Of a stretch of DNA of 8,337 nucleotides, positions 1 through 5,892 are shown one piece after another. Below the pieces are notes generated by a model. That model saw only the letters and a list, made by a program, of their open reading frames with translations, made no database searches and had not been told where the DNA came from. The stretch spans positions 1-8,337 of the forward strand of contig QMSU01000034.1 in NCBI GenBank assembly GCA_003650975.1, read 5' to 3'. Every line of letters begins with the position of its first letter. The first letter of the stretch is position 1. The stretch comes from Thermoplasmata archaeon. GTDB lineage: Archaea > Thermoplasmatota > E2 > UBA202 > JdFR-43. The position numbers and the translations under genes were made by a program.

Positions 1-1001
1 GTGGGTGTTGCCACAATGCATTTGATGAGCCCCTGTTTGAAGCCGGTTTCCACACTCCGTCGCTGAAGTGTGCTCAGTCCGGCATGATGGAACGCGATAC
101 CCCGCTCCATGCAGCGGGAGAGTTTCCGCGACACGATGTTTGTTTCGTCGTGCACCATGCGTTCCGAAAGTTCGTGCAGCTGTTCCCGCTCCCCGGGGTC
201 AAGCCGGGAGGCGGTTATCTCCTCCAGTTGCTCCGCCGCTGCCTGGGATGCCCGGCGGGTGTTCACAAAGACCAGTGCCTGCCCGCCATCATCCAGCACA
301 TCCTCCAGCAGTCCCTCCAGCCGGGAATTCTGCAGCTCCCGTGAGGTTCCATCCAGAAAGGAAAGCTTCCTGCCGAAGAGCACTCCCTCCTTTAATGGTA
401 CAGGCCGCCAGGTTGACTGGATGAGCTCGGCGTCGAGCCAGCGGGCCACCTCCTCTGCATTCTGGATGGTGGCGGAAAGGGCAATCACCTGGACCTGCTG
501 CATGAGCATGAATCTGGCGAGGTTCACCTCCATGGTGGGCCCTCGCGACGCATCATTTACCAGATGTATCTCGTCGGCGACCACAATGCTCACATCGTGG
601 AGCCAGTCCGAGCCGTGGCGGAGCAGGGAATCGGCCTTTTCACTGGTGCACACCACAATGTCGTACTTCCCGAGATAATCTCCTCTCTTATCAAGATCTC
701 CGGTGGAGATGCCGACGGTAATGCCGATATCCCGGAACGGCAGCAAATCCTCGTATTTTTCCTGTGCCAGCGCACGGAGGGGCACAATGTACATGCTCTT
801 TTTATGTTCCAGGGCCGCCTGCAGGATGGCAATGTAGGCAACCAGACTTTTCCCCGCTGCTGTGGGCACCGACATCACCACGTTCTTTCCCGAGAGTACA
901 TGGGGAAGGGCATCCTTCTGGGGAGGATAGAGATGTGTGATCCCCCTCTCCTTGATAATTGCCGTTATGCGTTCATCCACGGGGAGTTCATCGATCATCA
1001 T
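1..1001 (-). CDS. hel308: Hel308-type superfamily 2 DNA helicase, N-terminal part (truncated by window edge)
   Basis: Translating the minus strand gives about 333 codons open to the left edge, so the C-terminal part is missing. Seen in order: Q-motif-like YPPQ (residues 25-28), Walker A PTAAGKS (46-52), motif Ia PLRALAQEK (74-82), DEIH motif II (143-146), SAT motif III (176-178), VFVNTRR motif IV (244-250), then GIAFHHAGL (301-309) and CIVATPT (328-334). The DEIH box plus FHHAGL/ATPT is characteristic of the archaeal Hel308 (Ski2-like) family, 3'-5' helicases acting at stalled replication forks; full members are about 700 residues. The ATG at 1001 is chosen because a TATA-like element lies about 28 nt upstream, which suits a leaderless start. 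An in-frame ATG at 1022 would add seven residues (MAFILST) but sits too close to that element; the ATG at 998 is also possible. It is divergent from the gene at 1080. Family call is firm; exact start is moderate. Confidence 0.93.
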   Translation of the reverse strand, partial: MMIDELPVDERITAIIKERGITHLYPPQKDALPHVLSGKNVVMSVPTAAGKSLVAYIAILQAALEHKKSMYIVPLRALAQEKYEDLLPFRDIGITVGISTGDLDKRGDYLGKYDIVVCTSEKADSLLRHGSDWLHDVSIVVADEIHLVNDASRGPTMEVNLARFMLMQQVQVIALSATIQNAEEVARWLDAELIQSTWRPVPLKEGVLFGRKLSFLDGTSRELQNSRLEGLLEDVLDDGGQALVFVNTRRASQAAAEQLEEITASRLDPGEREQLHELSERMVHDETNIVSRKLSRCMERGIAFHHAGLSTLQRRSVETGFKQGLIKCIVATP

Positions 1002-1023
1002 TGTTGATAGGATAAATGCCATC

Positions 1024-1037
1024 GGATAAAAATTTTT
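1024..1037 (-). promoter_or_regulatory. TATA-like promoter of the helicase gene
   Basis: On the minus strand the sequence reads AAAAATTTTTATCC, centred about 28 nt upstream of the ATG at 1001. This is normal archaeal TATA-box geometry for transcription starting at or near the start codon. A TTAGC motif lies just upstream. Assignment rests on position and composition only. Confidence 0.5.
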
Positions 1038-1043
1038 GCTAAC

Positions 1044-1058
1044 AGAAAGGTTAATAAG
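1044..1058 (+). promoter_or_regulatory. BRE/TATA-like promoter of the RAM-domain gene
   Basis: A purine-rich AGAAAGG (1044-1050) is followed directly by TTAATAAG (1051-1058), centred about 26 nt before the ATG at 1080. This resembles a TFB-recognition element plus TATA box, and the spacing implies a leaderless or near-leaderless transcript. It lies back to back with the helicase promoter in a 78-bp intergenic region. Confidence 0.5.
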
Positions 1059-1079
1059 CCATTCCCAGATACTCAAATC

Positions 1080-1313
1080 ATGCCATTAGGGTTTGTGTTG
1101 ATATCGACGGCCCCGGCAAAGGAGCACCAGGTATACAACGAGTTACTCAAGATAAAGGAGATTGTAGAGCTCCATCCTCTCTTCGGAGAGTATGATCTGA
1201 TAGCAAAGATTGATGCTAAGGATCTGGACGAGCTGGGAAAAATCGTGGTTGAGCAGGTGCGTTCCATAGACGGGGTTGCGGACACAAAAACGTTAACGGG
1301 TACAAAATTCTGA
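1080..1313 (+). CDS. Stand-alone Lrp/AsnC-type RAM (effector-binding) domain protein
   Basis: A 77-residue protein made only of the alpha-beta effector-binding/oligomerisation domain of Lrp/AsnC regulators, with no helix-turn-helix. Recognisable pattern: an N-terminal beta strand (GFVLIST), a helix (EHQVYNELLKI), a strand around IVELHPLFGEYDLIAKI, then a helix DLDELGKIVVEQV and a final strand with GVADTKTLTGTKF. The turn FGEYDLIAKI corresponds to the GxYDl(i/v)a core of the family. Stand-alone RAM proteins are common in archaea and form ring-shaped oligomers that may bind amino acids or partner with full Lrp proteins; the ligand cannot be told here. It is first in a two-gene unit: its stop codon runs into the ribosome binding site of the membrane protein 12 nt downstream. 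The start is supported by an upstream TATA-like box. Confidence 0.88.
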   Translation: MPLGFVLISTAPAKEHQVYNELLKIKEIVELHPLFGEYDLIAKIDAKDLDELGKIVVEQVRSIDGVADTKTLTGTKF

Positions 1314-1320
1314 GGAGGTA
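1312..1320 (+). promoter_or_regulatory. Strong Shine-Dalgarno site for the membrane-protein gene
   Basis: GAGGAGGTA overlaps the stop codon of the preceding gene and ends 5 nt before the ATG at 1326. It is the clearest Shine-Dalgarno sequence in the window. It fits a downstream gene in an operon, whereas first genes here look leaderless. Confidence 0.8.
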
Positions 1321-1325
1321 AAAAA

Positions 1326-1628
1326 ATGTCATGGGAAATGGAAATGTTTGTGAGCATGTTACTGCTTGTTTTTGCCATAGGAACAATAATTGCGGGTGCC
1401 TTCACCGTTTATTTCGGAAGCGGGAAGAGCAGGGCCATAGGAAGCATTCTCTTTCTTCTGGGAATCATAGTGGGTATCGTATTCTACAACTACAGCGGAG
1501 GAGAACTGTGGGGGTGCGCCGCATGGTCATGGACCACGGTCAAAGCAGGGGTACTCTCCCTTGTTGGCGGCATTGTGGGTGCACTGATAGCAGTGGGAGT
1601 GTTTCTCGCAGGAATAATGAAGGCGTGA
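1326..1628 (+). CDS. Small three-TM membrane protein of unknown function
   Basis: A 100-residue hydrophobic protein with three predicted membrane segments at about residues 7-29, 35-54 and 75-97. A short basic turn (GSGKSRAIGS, 31-40) lies between the first two, and a polar aromatic loop GGELWGCAAW (58-67) between the second and third. Small-residue-rich helices (GGIVGALIAVGVFLAG) suggest tight helix packing. By the positive-inside rule the basic turn is probably cytoplasmic and the Trp-rich loop outside. I do not recognise the family. The ATG is fixed by a strong GAGGAGG 5 nt upstream. The gene follows the RAM-domain gene by 12 nt and is surely cotranscribed with it, so a link to amino-acid sensing or transport is possible but unproven. 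Confidence 0.82.
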   Translation: MSWEMEMFVSMLLLVFAIGTIIAGAFTVYFGSGKSRAIGSILFLLGIIVGIVFYNYSGGELWGCAAWSWTTVKAGVLSLVGGIVGALIAVGVFLAGIMKA

Positions 1629-1672
1629 GATACCGGCGGTAGCCTGGTGGAAGGCGGTCAGCGGTCCCATCC

Positions 1673-1687
1673 TATTTTTATATATCG
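1673..1687 (+). terminator. T-rich putative terminator of the RAM/membrane-protein operon
   Basis: After the stop at 1628 a 59-bp convergent spacer ends in TATTTTTATATATCG. A T-rich tract without a clear hairpin is how archaeal transcription often terminates. On the minus strand the same bases read TATATAAAAATAGG, a TATA-like sequence, so an antisense promoter is an alternative reading. Confidence 0.35.
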
Positions 1688-1999
1688 TTAGCAGATTATA
1701 TTTTTCAGGTCGTGCTCCTTTTTGATGATGTCGCATATCCTGCACAGTTCATCTGTTACATCCCCTCCCTTCAATATGGCATCTGCGGATTTTTCCACTT
1801 CCCGGGAGATCCTCTCCCCAAAATTTTCCATTTTCCCCCTCTTGTTTGAAAGGTACTGTGAAACGGCGGCACTACTCACTCCCAGTTTCTCCGCAATTTC
1901 CTTCTGCTTCAAACCCCGCTGCAGCAGGGCCTCCGCCAGTCTTTTTCTCAAACAGGGAAGAATATTCCATACGATGTACTCGCAGGGAGTTCTTTTCAT
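1688..1999 (-). CDS. COG2522-like helix-turn-helix transcriptional regulator
   Basis: A 103-residue protein beginning MKRTPCEYIVWNILPCLRK. It has a Cro/C1-type helix-turn-helix at about residues 31-52 (KQKEIAEKLGVSSAAVSQYL) followed by SNKRG. The N-terminal CEYIVWNILPCLR, the HTH and a C-terminal CxxC (C86 and C89, in DELCRICDII) match the archaeal 'predicted transcriptional regulator' group COG2522, whose longer members can be fused to a ThiN domain; that fusion is absent. Four cysteines (C6, C16, C86, C89) could bind metal or sense redox state, which is inference. A TATA-like CTTTTTAA lies about 25 nt upstream of the ATG, inside the 3' end of the upstream zinc-ribbon gene, so it may be transcribed both alone and with that gene. 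Target genes are unknown. Confidence 0.85.
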   Translation of the reverse strand: MKRTPCEYIVWNILPCLRKRLAEALLQRGLKQKEIAEKLGVSSAAVSQYLSNKRGKMENFGERISREVEKSADAILKGGDVTDELCRICDIIKKEHDLKNIIC

Positions 2000-2020
2000 C
2001 GGTTGATAAATAGTACATCC

Positions 2021-2028
2021 TTAAAAAG
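2021..2028 (-). promoter_or_regulatory. TATA-like promoter of the HTH regulator gene
   Basis: The minus strand reads CTTTTTAA, centred about 25 nt upstream of the ATG at 1999 and overlapping the stop codon of the upstream zinc-ribbon gene. Spacing fits leaderless transcription of the regulator. Confidence 0.4.
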
Positions 2029-2215
2029 TTGCTGCTTTTTGCTTATCCTCTTCATCCGGTTCGTGCCAGAGGCCAATGTATCCACACGCTTCGCATTCGT
2101 ATGCATGTGCTTCCTTTATCCACTCCGGTATTTTTATAAAAGGGAGTGATGGCAGTTCCATTCCAGATGCAACCTTTTTCATGTGCGATTGACACACGGG
2201 GCATGTTCTCTCCAT
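2021..2215 (-). CDS. 64-aa zinc-ribbon protein
   Basis: A small protein with CPVC at residues 5-8 and CEAC at 41-44, a four-cysteine zinc-ribbon knuckle pair separated by a 32-residue insert (FIKIPEWIKEAHAYE). It ends in an acidic then basic tail (HEPDEEDKQKAATF). No catalytic motif is visible; such proteins usually mediate protein or nucleic-acid contacts. The ATG at 2215 gives the CPVC immediately after MERT. A weak TATA-like GTTTATGT lies about 27 nt upstream. The HTH regulator follows on the same strand after 21 bp and, unusually, in the same reading frame. The gene is divergent from the TatD-like hydrolase. Function is unknown. Confidence 0.78.
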   Translation of the reverse strand: MERTCPVCQSHMKKVASGMELPSLPFIKIPEWIKEAHAYECEACGYIGLWHEPDEEDKQKAATF

Positions 2216-2270
2216 GGATAGGTAATACCATCACCCGACATAAACATTTGTATGGAATTGCGAAGGGAAA

Positions 2271-2282
2271 CTATTTTTATAC
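2271..2282 (+). promoter_or_regulatory. TATA-like promoter of the TatD-like hydrolase gene
   Basis: CTATTTTTATAC is centred about 23 nt before the ATG at 2299, with purine-rich GAAGGGAAA just upstream as a possible BRE. This supports the 2299 start over the ATG at 2146, which lies within the oppositely oriented zinc-ribbon gene. Confidence 0.55.
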
Positions 2283-2298
2283 ATGCGGCTTTTCTCCC

Positions 2299-3129
2299 AT
2301 GGTCATATTCGACAATCACATGCATCTGCAGGAAAGAGGAGATTTTATCAATGCAATACAGGGTTTCATGAAGTACGGGGGCACGCACCTCAATTTCTGC
2401 CCCTATACCAGAGTGGGGGCGATCGCAAAGGAGAAAAGTTATATGGGGTGCTATGAAGAGGGGTTGAAACTTGCGGAATATGCCATGCAGAAGACGGGAG
2501 TCACCATATTTGTGACCTGCGGTCCCTATCCCGTGGATTATCTGAAATTGCGGGATATTATGGGCCGGAAAGATGCCGTTGCACTCATGAAAAAGGGGAT
2601 GGAGGAAGCGCAGCATCTGTGCATGGAGAAAAAGGCCATTGCCATTGGAGAAATCGGACGTCCCCACTTCAAAGTTGACGAGGAAGCATGGAGGGACAGC
2701 AATGAGATACTGGAGTACGGCATGGTGCTTGCGCGGGAGGCGGACGTGCCGGTGGTGATTCATATGGAGGGGGCAACACCCACCAATATGAAGGAACTGG
2801 TGGAAATGGCACGGAAGGCGGGGTTGCCGAAGGAGAAGGTGATAAAGCACTATTCACCCCCGTTGATAAGGCCCGAGGAAAATCACGGCATCTTTCCCTC
2901 TGTCATCGCATCAGAGAGCAACATACGTGAATCGCTGAAAAAGGGCCTCCGGTTTATGCTCGAAACGGATTATCTTGACGACGTGCGACGGCCCGGCGCC
3001 GTCCTGGCACTTCACACCATCCCAAAAAAGTTGCAGAAACTGCTCCAGCAGGAGGAGATAACCGATGATGAGATGATAGTCATAAATAAGGAAAACCCTG
3101 AGACCGTGTACGGAATTGCGTTAGATTAG
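2299..3129 (+). CDS. TatD-like TIM-barrel metal-dependent hydrolase (COG1099-like)
   Basis: A 276-residue protein when started at the ATG of MVIFDNHMHL. The open frame extends upstream to 2146, but those 51 codons lie over the promoter and the divergent zinc-ribbon gene and do not look like this family. Metal-ligand motifs in order: HMH (H7, H9), GEIGRP (E118), VVIHMEG (H155), KHYSPP (H184) and LETDY (D224). This is the HxH...E...H...H...D set of the TatD/amidohydrolase fold, and the length fits. Bacterial and eukaryotic TatD are 3'-5' DNases; for the archaeal COG1099 branch the substrate is not established, so a nuclease role is only possible. The stop codon overlaps the 3' end of a convergent 42-aa gene by 9 bp. 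Confidence 0.88.
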   Translation: MVIFDNHMHLQERGDFINAIQGFMKYGGTHLNFCPYTRVGAIAKEKSYMGCYEEGLKLAEYAMQKTGVTIFVTCGPYPVDYLKLRDIMGRKDAVALMKKGMEEAQHLCMEKKAIAIGEIGRPHFKVDEEAWRDSNEILEYGMVLAREADVPVVIHMEGATPTNMKELVEMARKAGLPKEKVIKHYSPPLIRPEENHGIFPSVIASESNIRESLKKGLRFMLETDYLDDVRRPGAVLALHTIPKKLQKLLQQEEITDDEMIVINKENPETVYGIALD

Positions 3130-3249
3130 CGCCATTGCCGGAACCACCATTTCCTTTCTGCAGCGCTTGCAGACATAGTACACTCTGCCATTAAATTCAT
3201 GCTTTACCATTTCGCCACCACATTCCGGACATCTCCTATTTGATATCAT
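3121..3249 (-). CDS. 42-aa zinc-ribbon protein
   Basis: A short minus-strand reading frame of 42 codons beginning MISNRRCPECGGEMV and ending PAMALI, with stop TAA at 3121-3123. Two CxxC knuckles (C7/C10 as CPEC, C27/C30 as CKRC) are spaced 16 residues apart, the size of a minimal zinc ribbon. Basic residues (R5, R6, K28, R29, R31, K32) around the knuckles would allow nucleic-acid contact. A TATA-like ATATTTATTA lies about 23 nt upstream, with two copies of TTAGCAAAA between it and the ATG. It overlaps the end of the TatD-like gene by 9 bp and is divergent from dCMP deaminase. The regular cysteine pattern together with a well-placed promoter makes it a probable real gene despite its size; function unknown. 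Confidence 0.75.
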   Translation of the reverse strand: MISNRRCPECGGEMVKHEFNGRVYYVCKRCRKEMVVPAMALI

Positions 3250-3269
3250 TTTGCTAACCTTTTGCTAAT
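3249..3269. repeat. Tandem 9-bp direct repeat TTTTGCTAA in promoter region
   Basis: On the plus strand TTTTGCTAA occurs at 3249-3257 and again at 3260-3268, an 11-bp period, about one DNA helical turn. It lies between the TATA-like box and the ATG of the 42-aa zinc-ribbon gene, a position where a bound protein would block transcription. A matching TTTTTGCTAAC sits at 1033-1043. Operator function is inference. Confidence 0.45.
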
Positions 3270-3276
3270 AAATATA
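3267..3276 (-). promoter_or_regulatory. TATA-like promoter of the 42-aa zinc-ribbon gene
   Basis: The minus strand reads TATATTTATT, centred about 23 nt upstream of the ATG at 3249. It overlaps the edge of the tandem TTAGCAAAA repeats. Confidence 0.45.
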
Positions 3277-3285
3277 TTTTTTCCC

Positions 3286-3316
3286 TATATAAATATTTCG
3301 CCAATATTATAAAAAG
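3286..3316 (+). promoter_or_regulatory. Promoter region of the dCMP deaminase/signal peptidase operon
   Basis: Two TATA-like sequences are present: CTATATAAATATTT (3286-3299) and TTATAAAAAG (3307-3316). The second is centred about 23 nt before the ATG at 3334 and so fits a leaderless start. The first would give a leader of roughly 15-20 nt. Which is used cannot be decided by eye. Confidence 0.5.
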
Positions 3317-3333
3317 CAGGCATATTACTGCCA

Positions 3334-3783
3334 ATGGCAAAGCGTCCTTCATTCGATGAATACTTCATGAAAATAGCATGGATCGTTGCAACACGCTCCA
3401 CGTGCATGAGGAGAAATGTGGGCGCGGTGCTGGTGAAGGATAACCACATTCTTTCGACAGGCTACAATGGTGCGCCGAAGGGTTTTAAACATTGCGAAGA
3501 AACGGGGTGCCTGCGGGAGCAGCTGAAGGTTCCGCGAGGGCAGCGCCATGAACTGTGCAGGGGGCTTCACGCCGAGCAGAACGCCATAATACAGGCTGCG
3601 GTGTTCGGGGTGCCGGTCAAACATGCAACGCTTTATGTCACCCATTTTCCATGCAGTGTGTGTGCAAAAATGATTGTAAACGCCGAGATAAAGGAGATTG
3701 TGTATGCAACAGAATATCCGGACGAATTATCACAGGACATTCTTAAGGAAAGTAATATAAAGGTGAGAAAATTAGGGGTGTGA
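3334..3783 (+). CDS. dCMP deaminase family protein
   Basis: A 149-residue zinc-dependent deaminase of the cytidine/deoxycytidylate deaminase fold. The HAE motif (H79, E81; LHAEQNAI) and PCSVC (C107, C110) provide the zinc ligands and the catalytic glutamate. The N-terminal [17 protein letters not shown] and GYNGAPKG (residues 43-50) are typical of dCMP deaminases (ComEB-like), which convert dCMP to dUMP for thymidylate synthesis in the cytoplasm. The length is normal. Extra H53, C54 and C59 between GYNG and HAE are of the kind that form a second, structural zinc site in some members. The ATG is supported by a TATA-like box about 23 nt upstream. Its stop codon shares one base with the start of the signal peptidase gene, so the two are probably translationally coupled. 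Confidence 0.93.
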   Translation: MAKRPSFDEYFMKIAWIVATRSTCMRRNVGAVLVKDNHILSTGYNGAPKGFKHCEETGCLREQLKVPRGQRHELCRGLHAEQNAIIQAAVFGVPVKHATLYVTHFPCSVCAKMIVNAEIKEIVYATEYPDELSQDILKESNIKVRKLGV

Positions 3784-4592
3784 TGGAACTTTCGCAAAAG
3801 ACCCTGCTTTTAATCAGGGACATACTCATATCGGTCGGCATTGTGGGCATCATTCTCGCTGCACTGTGGGGGTATACCGGGCAGTTTCCGCAGTCTCCCA
3901 TGGTGGTGGTGACATCCGGTTCTATGATGCATGACGGCGAACCCTATCCAGAAGCATCGTATGGTAAAATAGGGACCATTGACCCGGGTGACCTTGTGCT
4001 CGTGAAGAAAATCAATGACCGGACGGATGTCATCCCGAGGGGGGCTCTGGGCAATCCAGATACAAAACACCGAACCTACCGGGAGTATGGCGACGTCATC
4101 ATCTATTACCCGATGGGAAATAAGGAGAGAGTTCCCATTATCCACCGGGCCATATGCTGGGTGGAGGTCAACGGCGATGGAACCTATACTGTGGAGGCAT
4201 ACGGCATCGAGAGGGCCGAATCAATCACCATAGAAGAACTGCATCTGAACGGGTACAAACCCCAGAACAGCGGGTTCATCACCAAGGGTGATAACAATGA
4301 GTACCCGGATCAGATTCCCAGCGGAGGCATATGCGAGCAGCCGGTGAAGGTGGACTGGATAGTGGGGAAGGCGAGGGGTGAAATACCCTGGTTCGGGTTG
4401 ATCAAACTCATGATTTTCGGGAACGGCATGGGGTACGATGGTCCCGATGCGGTAAAGGTGGGGAATGCCGTTGCACCGAAAGATGAATGGGTGTGCCTCG
4501 GCCTCTCCATGCTGCTACTCATTGGCCTGCCCACCGGATGGGACGCCTACAACTACTACAAGAAGTGGAAATCAGAGAAGCTTCGACTGTAG
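3783..4592 (+). CDS. Signal peptidase I, archaeal/ER type
   Basis: A 269-residue membrane-bound serine protease that removes signal peptides from exported proteins. It has an N-terminal membrane segment at about residues 12-30 and box B TSGSM (catalytic S47). The box-D-like HRA has H121, which takes the place of the bacterial catalytic lysine as in ER/archaeal enzymes. Box E is TKGDNN (D170), and a second membrane segment lies near residues 236-254 before a basic tail (YYKKWKSEKLRL). The insert between the serine and histidine boxes is long (about 70 residues). The ATG at 3783 overlaps the deaminase stop codon (TGATG); the preceding GTG at 3780 would add one residue. GGGGTG just upstream is too close for an ideal ribosome site, which suggests coupled re-initiation. 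The 3' end overlaps the convergent Cdc6 gene by 21 bp. Confidence 0.92.
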   Translation: MELSQKTLLLIRDILISVGIVGIILAALWGYTGQFPQSPMVVVTSGSMMHDGEPYPEASYGKIGTIDPGDLVLVKKINDRTDVIPRGALGNPDTKHRTYREYGDVIIYYPMGNKERVPIIHRAICWVEVNGDGTYTVEAYGIERAESITIEELHLNGYKPQNSGFITKGDNNEYPDQIPSGGICEQPVKVDWIVGKARGEIPWFGLIKLMIFGNGMGYDGPDAVKVGNAVAPKDEWVCLGLSMLLLIGLPTGWDAYNYYKKWKSEKLRL

Positions 4593-5792
4593 TGGCGGTT
4601 TGTACGCCTCCAAATCAGGCATTGCATCATCCCGTTCAAGAACATCCTTTATCTTCATCGGTGCGGCTATCTCTATCTCCCTCGTTCTTCCGTACCTTCC
4701 CTTGGACACGATACGGGCATTGATGATTCCCAGCATATCAAGCTCTGAGATAAGGTCTGCAACCCTTCTCTGCGTGAGGATATTTATGCCCCCTCTCTTG
4801 CAGAGATCCCGGTAAATGTTGTACACCTCCCCGGTTGTCAGCCCTTCGTAATGTTCCTCCCCGATGATGACTGCCATCAGCACAATTTTTGACTGTATGG
4901 GCAGGGTACGCACTATCTCCGTTACCCTGTCCAGTTCAATCTTATTTTCCGCCATCCTCACATGCCGCTCCAGCACCCTTTCCTCACCGCTTCTCTCCGC
5001 AATCTCCGCGGATACTCTGAGCAAATCGAGTGCCCTTCGCGCATCCCCATGTTCCTGCGCCGCCAGCGCCGCGCATAATGGAATCACCTGTCCGTCCAGT
5101 CGCTTCGGGTCAAAGGCCTGCTTTGCACGTTCGCCGAGGATGTCGCACAGTTCATCGGCGGAGTAGGGTGGGAAAATGAGATTTTCCTCACCGAGGGAGG
5201 ATTTCACCCGCGGGTCGAGAAATTCCGTGAACTTCAGATCATTTGATATACCTATGATGGATGTCCTTGCGCGGCCCAGGTCATAGTTGAGGCGGGAGAG
5301 GTTGTAGAGGATTTCGTCTCCCTTGAGTTTGTCCACTTCGTCGAGAACGATGACGGCAACGCCCTTTGTTCGTTCAATGGAGTGTATGAGCCGTGAGTAC
5401 ACCTCATCCGTTGGCCATCCTGTGAAGGGCACCCTGTCATCCCATACTTTTATGAAATGATTTGTCACGTTCTGCAGCACCCGGTACTGGGTATCTACTA
5501 TCTCGCAGTTGATATACACAAAATTGGTATTGACGTTGAGTTCCTTCCCCTTCTCCACCAGCTGTTTCCCGATGAATTTGGCCACCGCAGTTTTTCCCGT
5601 TCCGGTCTTTCCGTAGATGAATACGTTGGAAGGGGTCTCTCCGCGCAGGGCCGGAGCCAGAATGGAGGCGAGCTCCTTTATCTGCTTTTTTCTGTGCGGC
5701 AGGATATCTGGAACATAGGAAGGACGTAACACTTCCTTATTTTTGAAGATGGTGGCAACCGATTCTAACCCCTGAAATACATCCTTTATCAT
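4572..5792 (-). CDS. cdc6: Orc1/Cdc6-type replication initiator AAA+ ATPase
   Basis: A 406-residue protein with the full archaeal Orc1/Cdc6 layout. Walker A is GKTGTGKT (61-68), Walker B VIVLDEVDKL (148-157), sensor 1 GISND (N184), and DPRVKSSL (193-200) holds the arginine-finger-like R195 of the initiator-specific region. Sensor 2 is GDARRAL (249-255). A C-terminal winged helix spans about residues 300-375, including RTREIEI. The protein binds origin DNA through the winged helix and recruits the MCM helicase. The length is typical and no key residue is missing. The start at 5792 is supported by a TATA-like box about 24 nt upstream; GGGGGAG at 5799-5805 may serve as a weak ribosome site. Archaeal cdc6 genes often lie beside the origin they activate, so the upstream spacer deserves attention. 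Confidence 0.95.
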   Translation of the reverse strand: MIKDVFQGLESVATIFKNKEVLRPSYVPDILPHRKKQIKELASILAPALRGETPSNVFIYGKTGTGKTAVAKFIGKQLVEKGKELNVNTNFVYINCEIVDTQYRVLQNVTNHFIKVWDDRVPFTGWPTDEVYSRLIHSIERTKGVAVIVLDEVDKLKGDEILYNLSRLNYDLGRARTSIIGISNDLKFTEFLDPRVKSSLGEENLIFPPYSADELCDILGERAKQAFDPKRLDGQVIPLCAALAAQEHGDARRALDLLRVSAEIAERSGEERVLERHVRMAENKIELDRVTEIVRTLPIQSKIVLMAVIIGEEHYEGLTTGEVYNIYRDLCKRGGINILTQRRVADLISELDMLGIINARIVSKGRYGRTREIEIAAPMKIKDVLERDDAMPDLEAYKPPLQSKLL

Positions 5793-5811
5793 TTTTGCTC
5801 CCCCAAAAACT

Positions 5812-5822
5812 GAATATAATAC
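5812..5822 (-). promoter_or_regulatory. TATA-like promoter of the cdc6 gene
   Basis: The minus strand reads GTATTATATTC, centred about 24-25 nt upstream of the ATG at 5792. A G-run (GGGGGAG) and GCAAAA lie between box and start codon. Confidence 0.5.
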
Positions 5823-5892
5823 AATATGAGTACATAAACCTTGTCAGCCACTTATACGATACCCTTCAATTATGAAGCTTAAAAAGCTAACG

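Noticed and set aside
68..1007. Several plus-strand open frames over the left end
   Set aside because: They are antisense to the minus-strand helicase, whose motifs are all present in one uninterrupted frame; the plus frames show low-complexity Ser/Arg/Pro translation.
1527..1745. 72-codon minus-strand frame across the convergent spacer, with a TATATAAAAATAGG sequence inside
   Set aside because: It overlaps the ends of two better supported genes and has no recognisable features. The TATA-like bases are more simply the complement of a T-rich terminator.
2146..2298. Upstream extension of the TatD-like hydrolase to the ATG at 2146
   Set aside because: The 51 extra codons overlap the divergent zinc-ribbon gene and the TATA-like box, and the family begins with the HxH strand right after the ATG at 2299.
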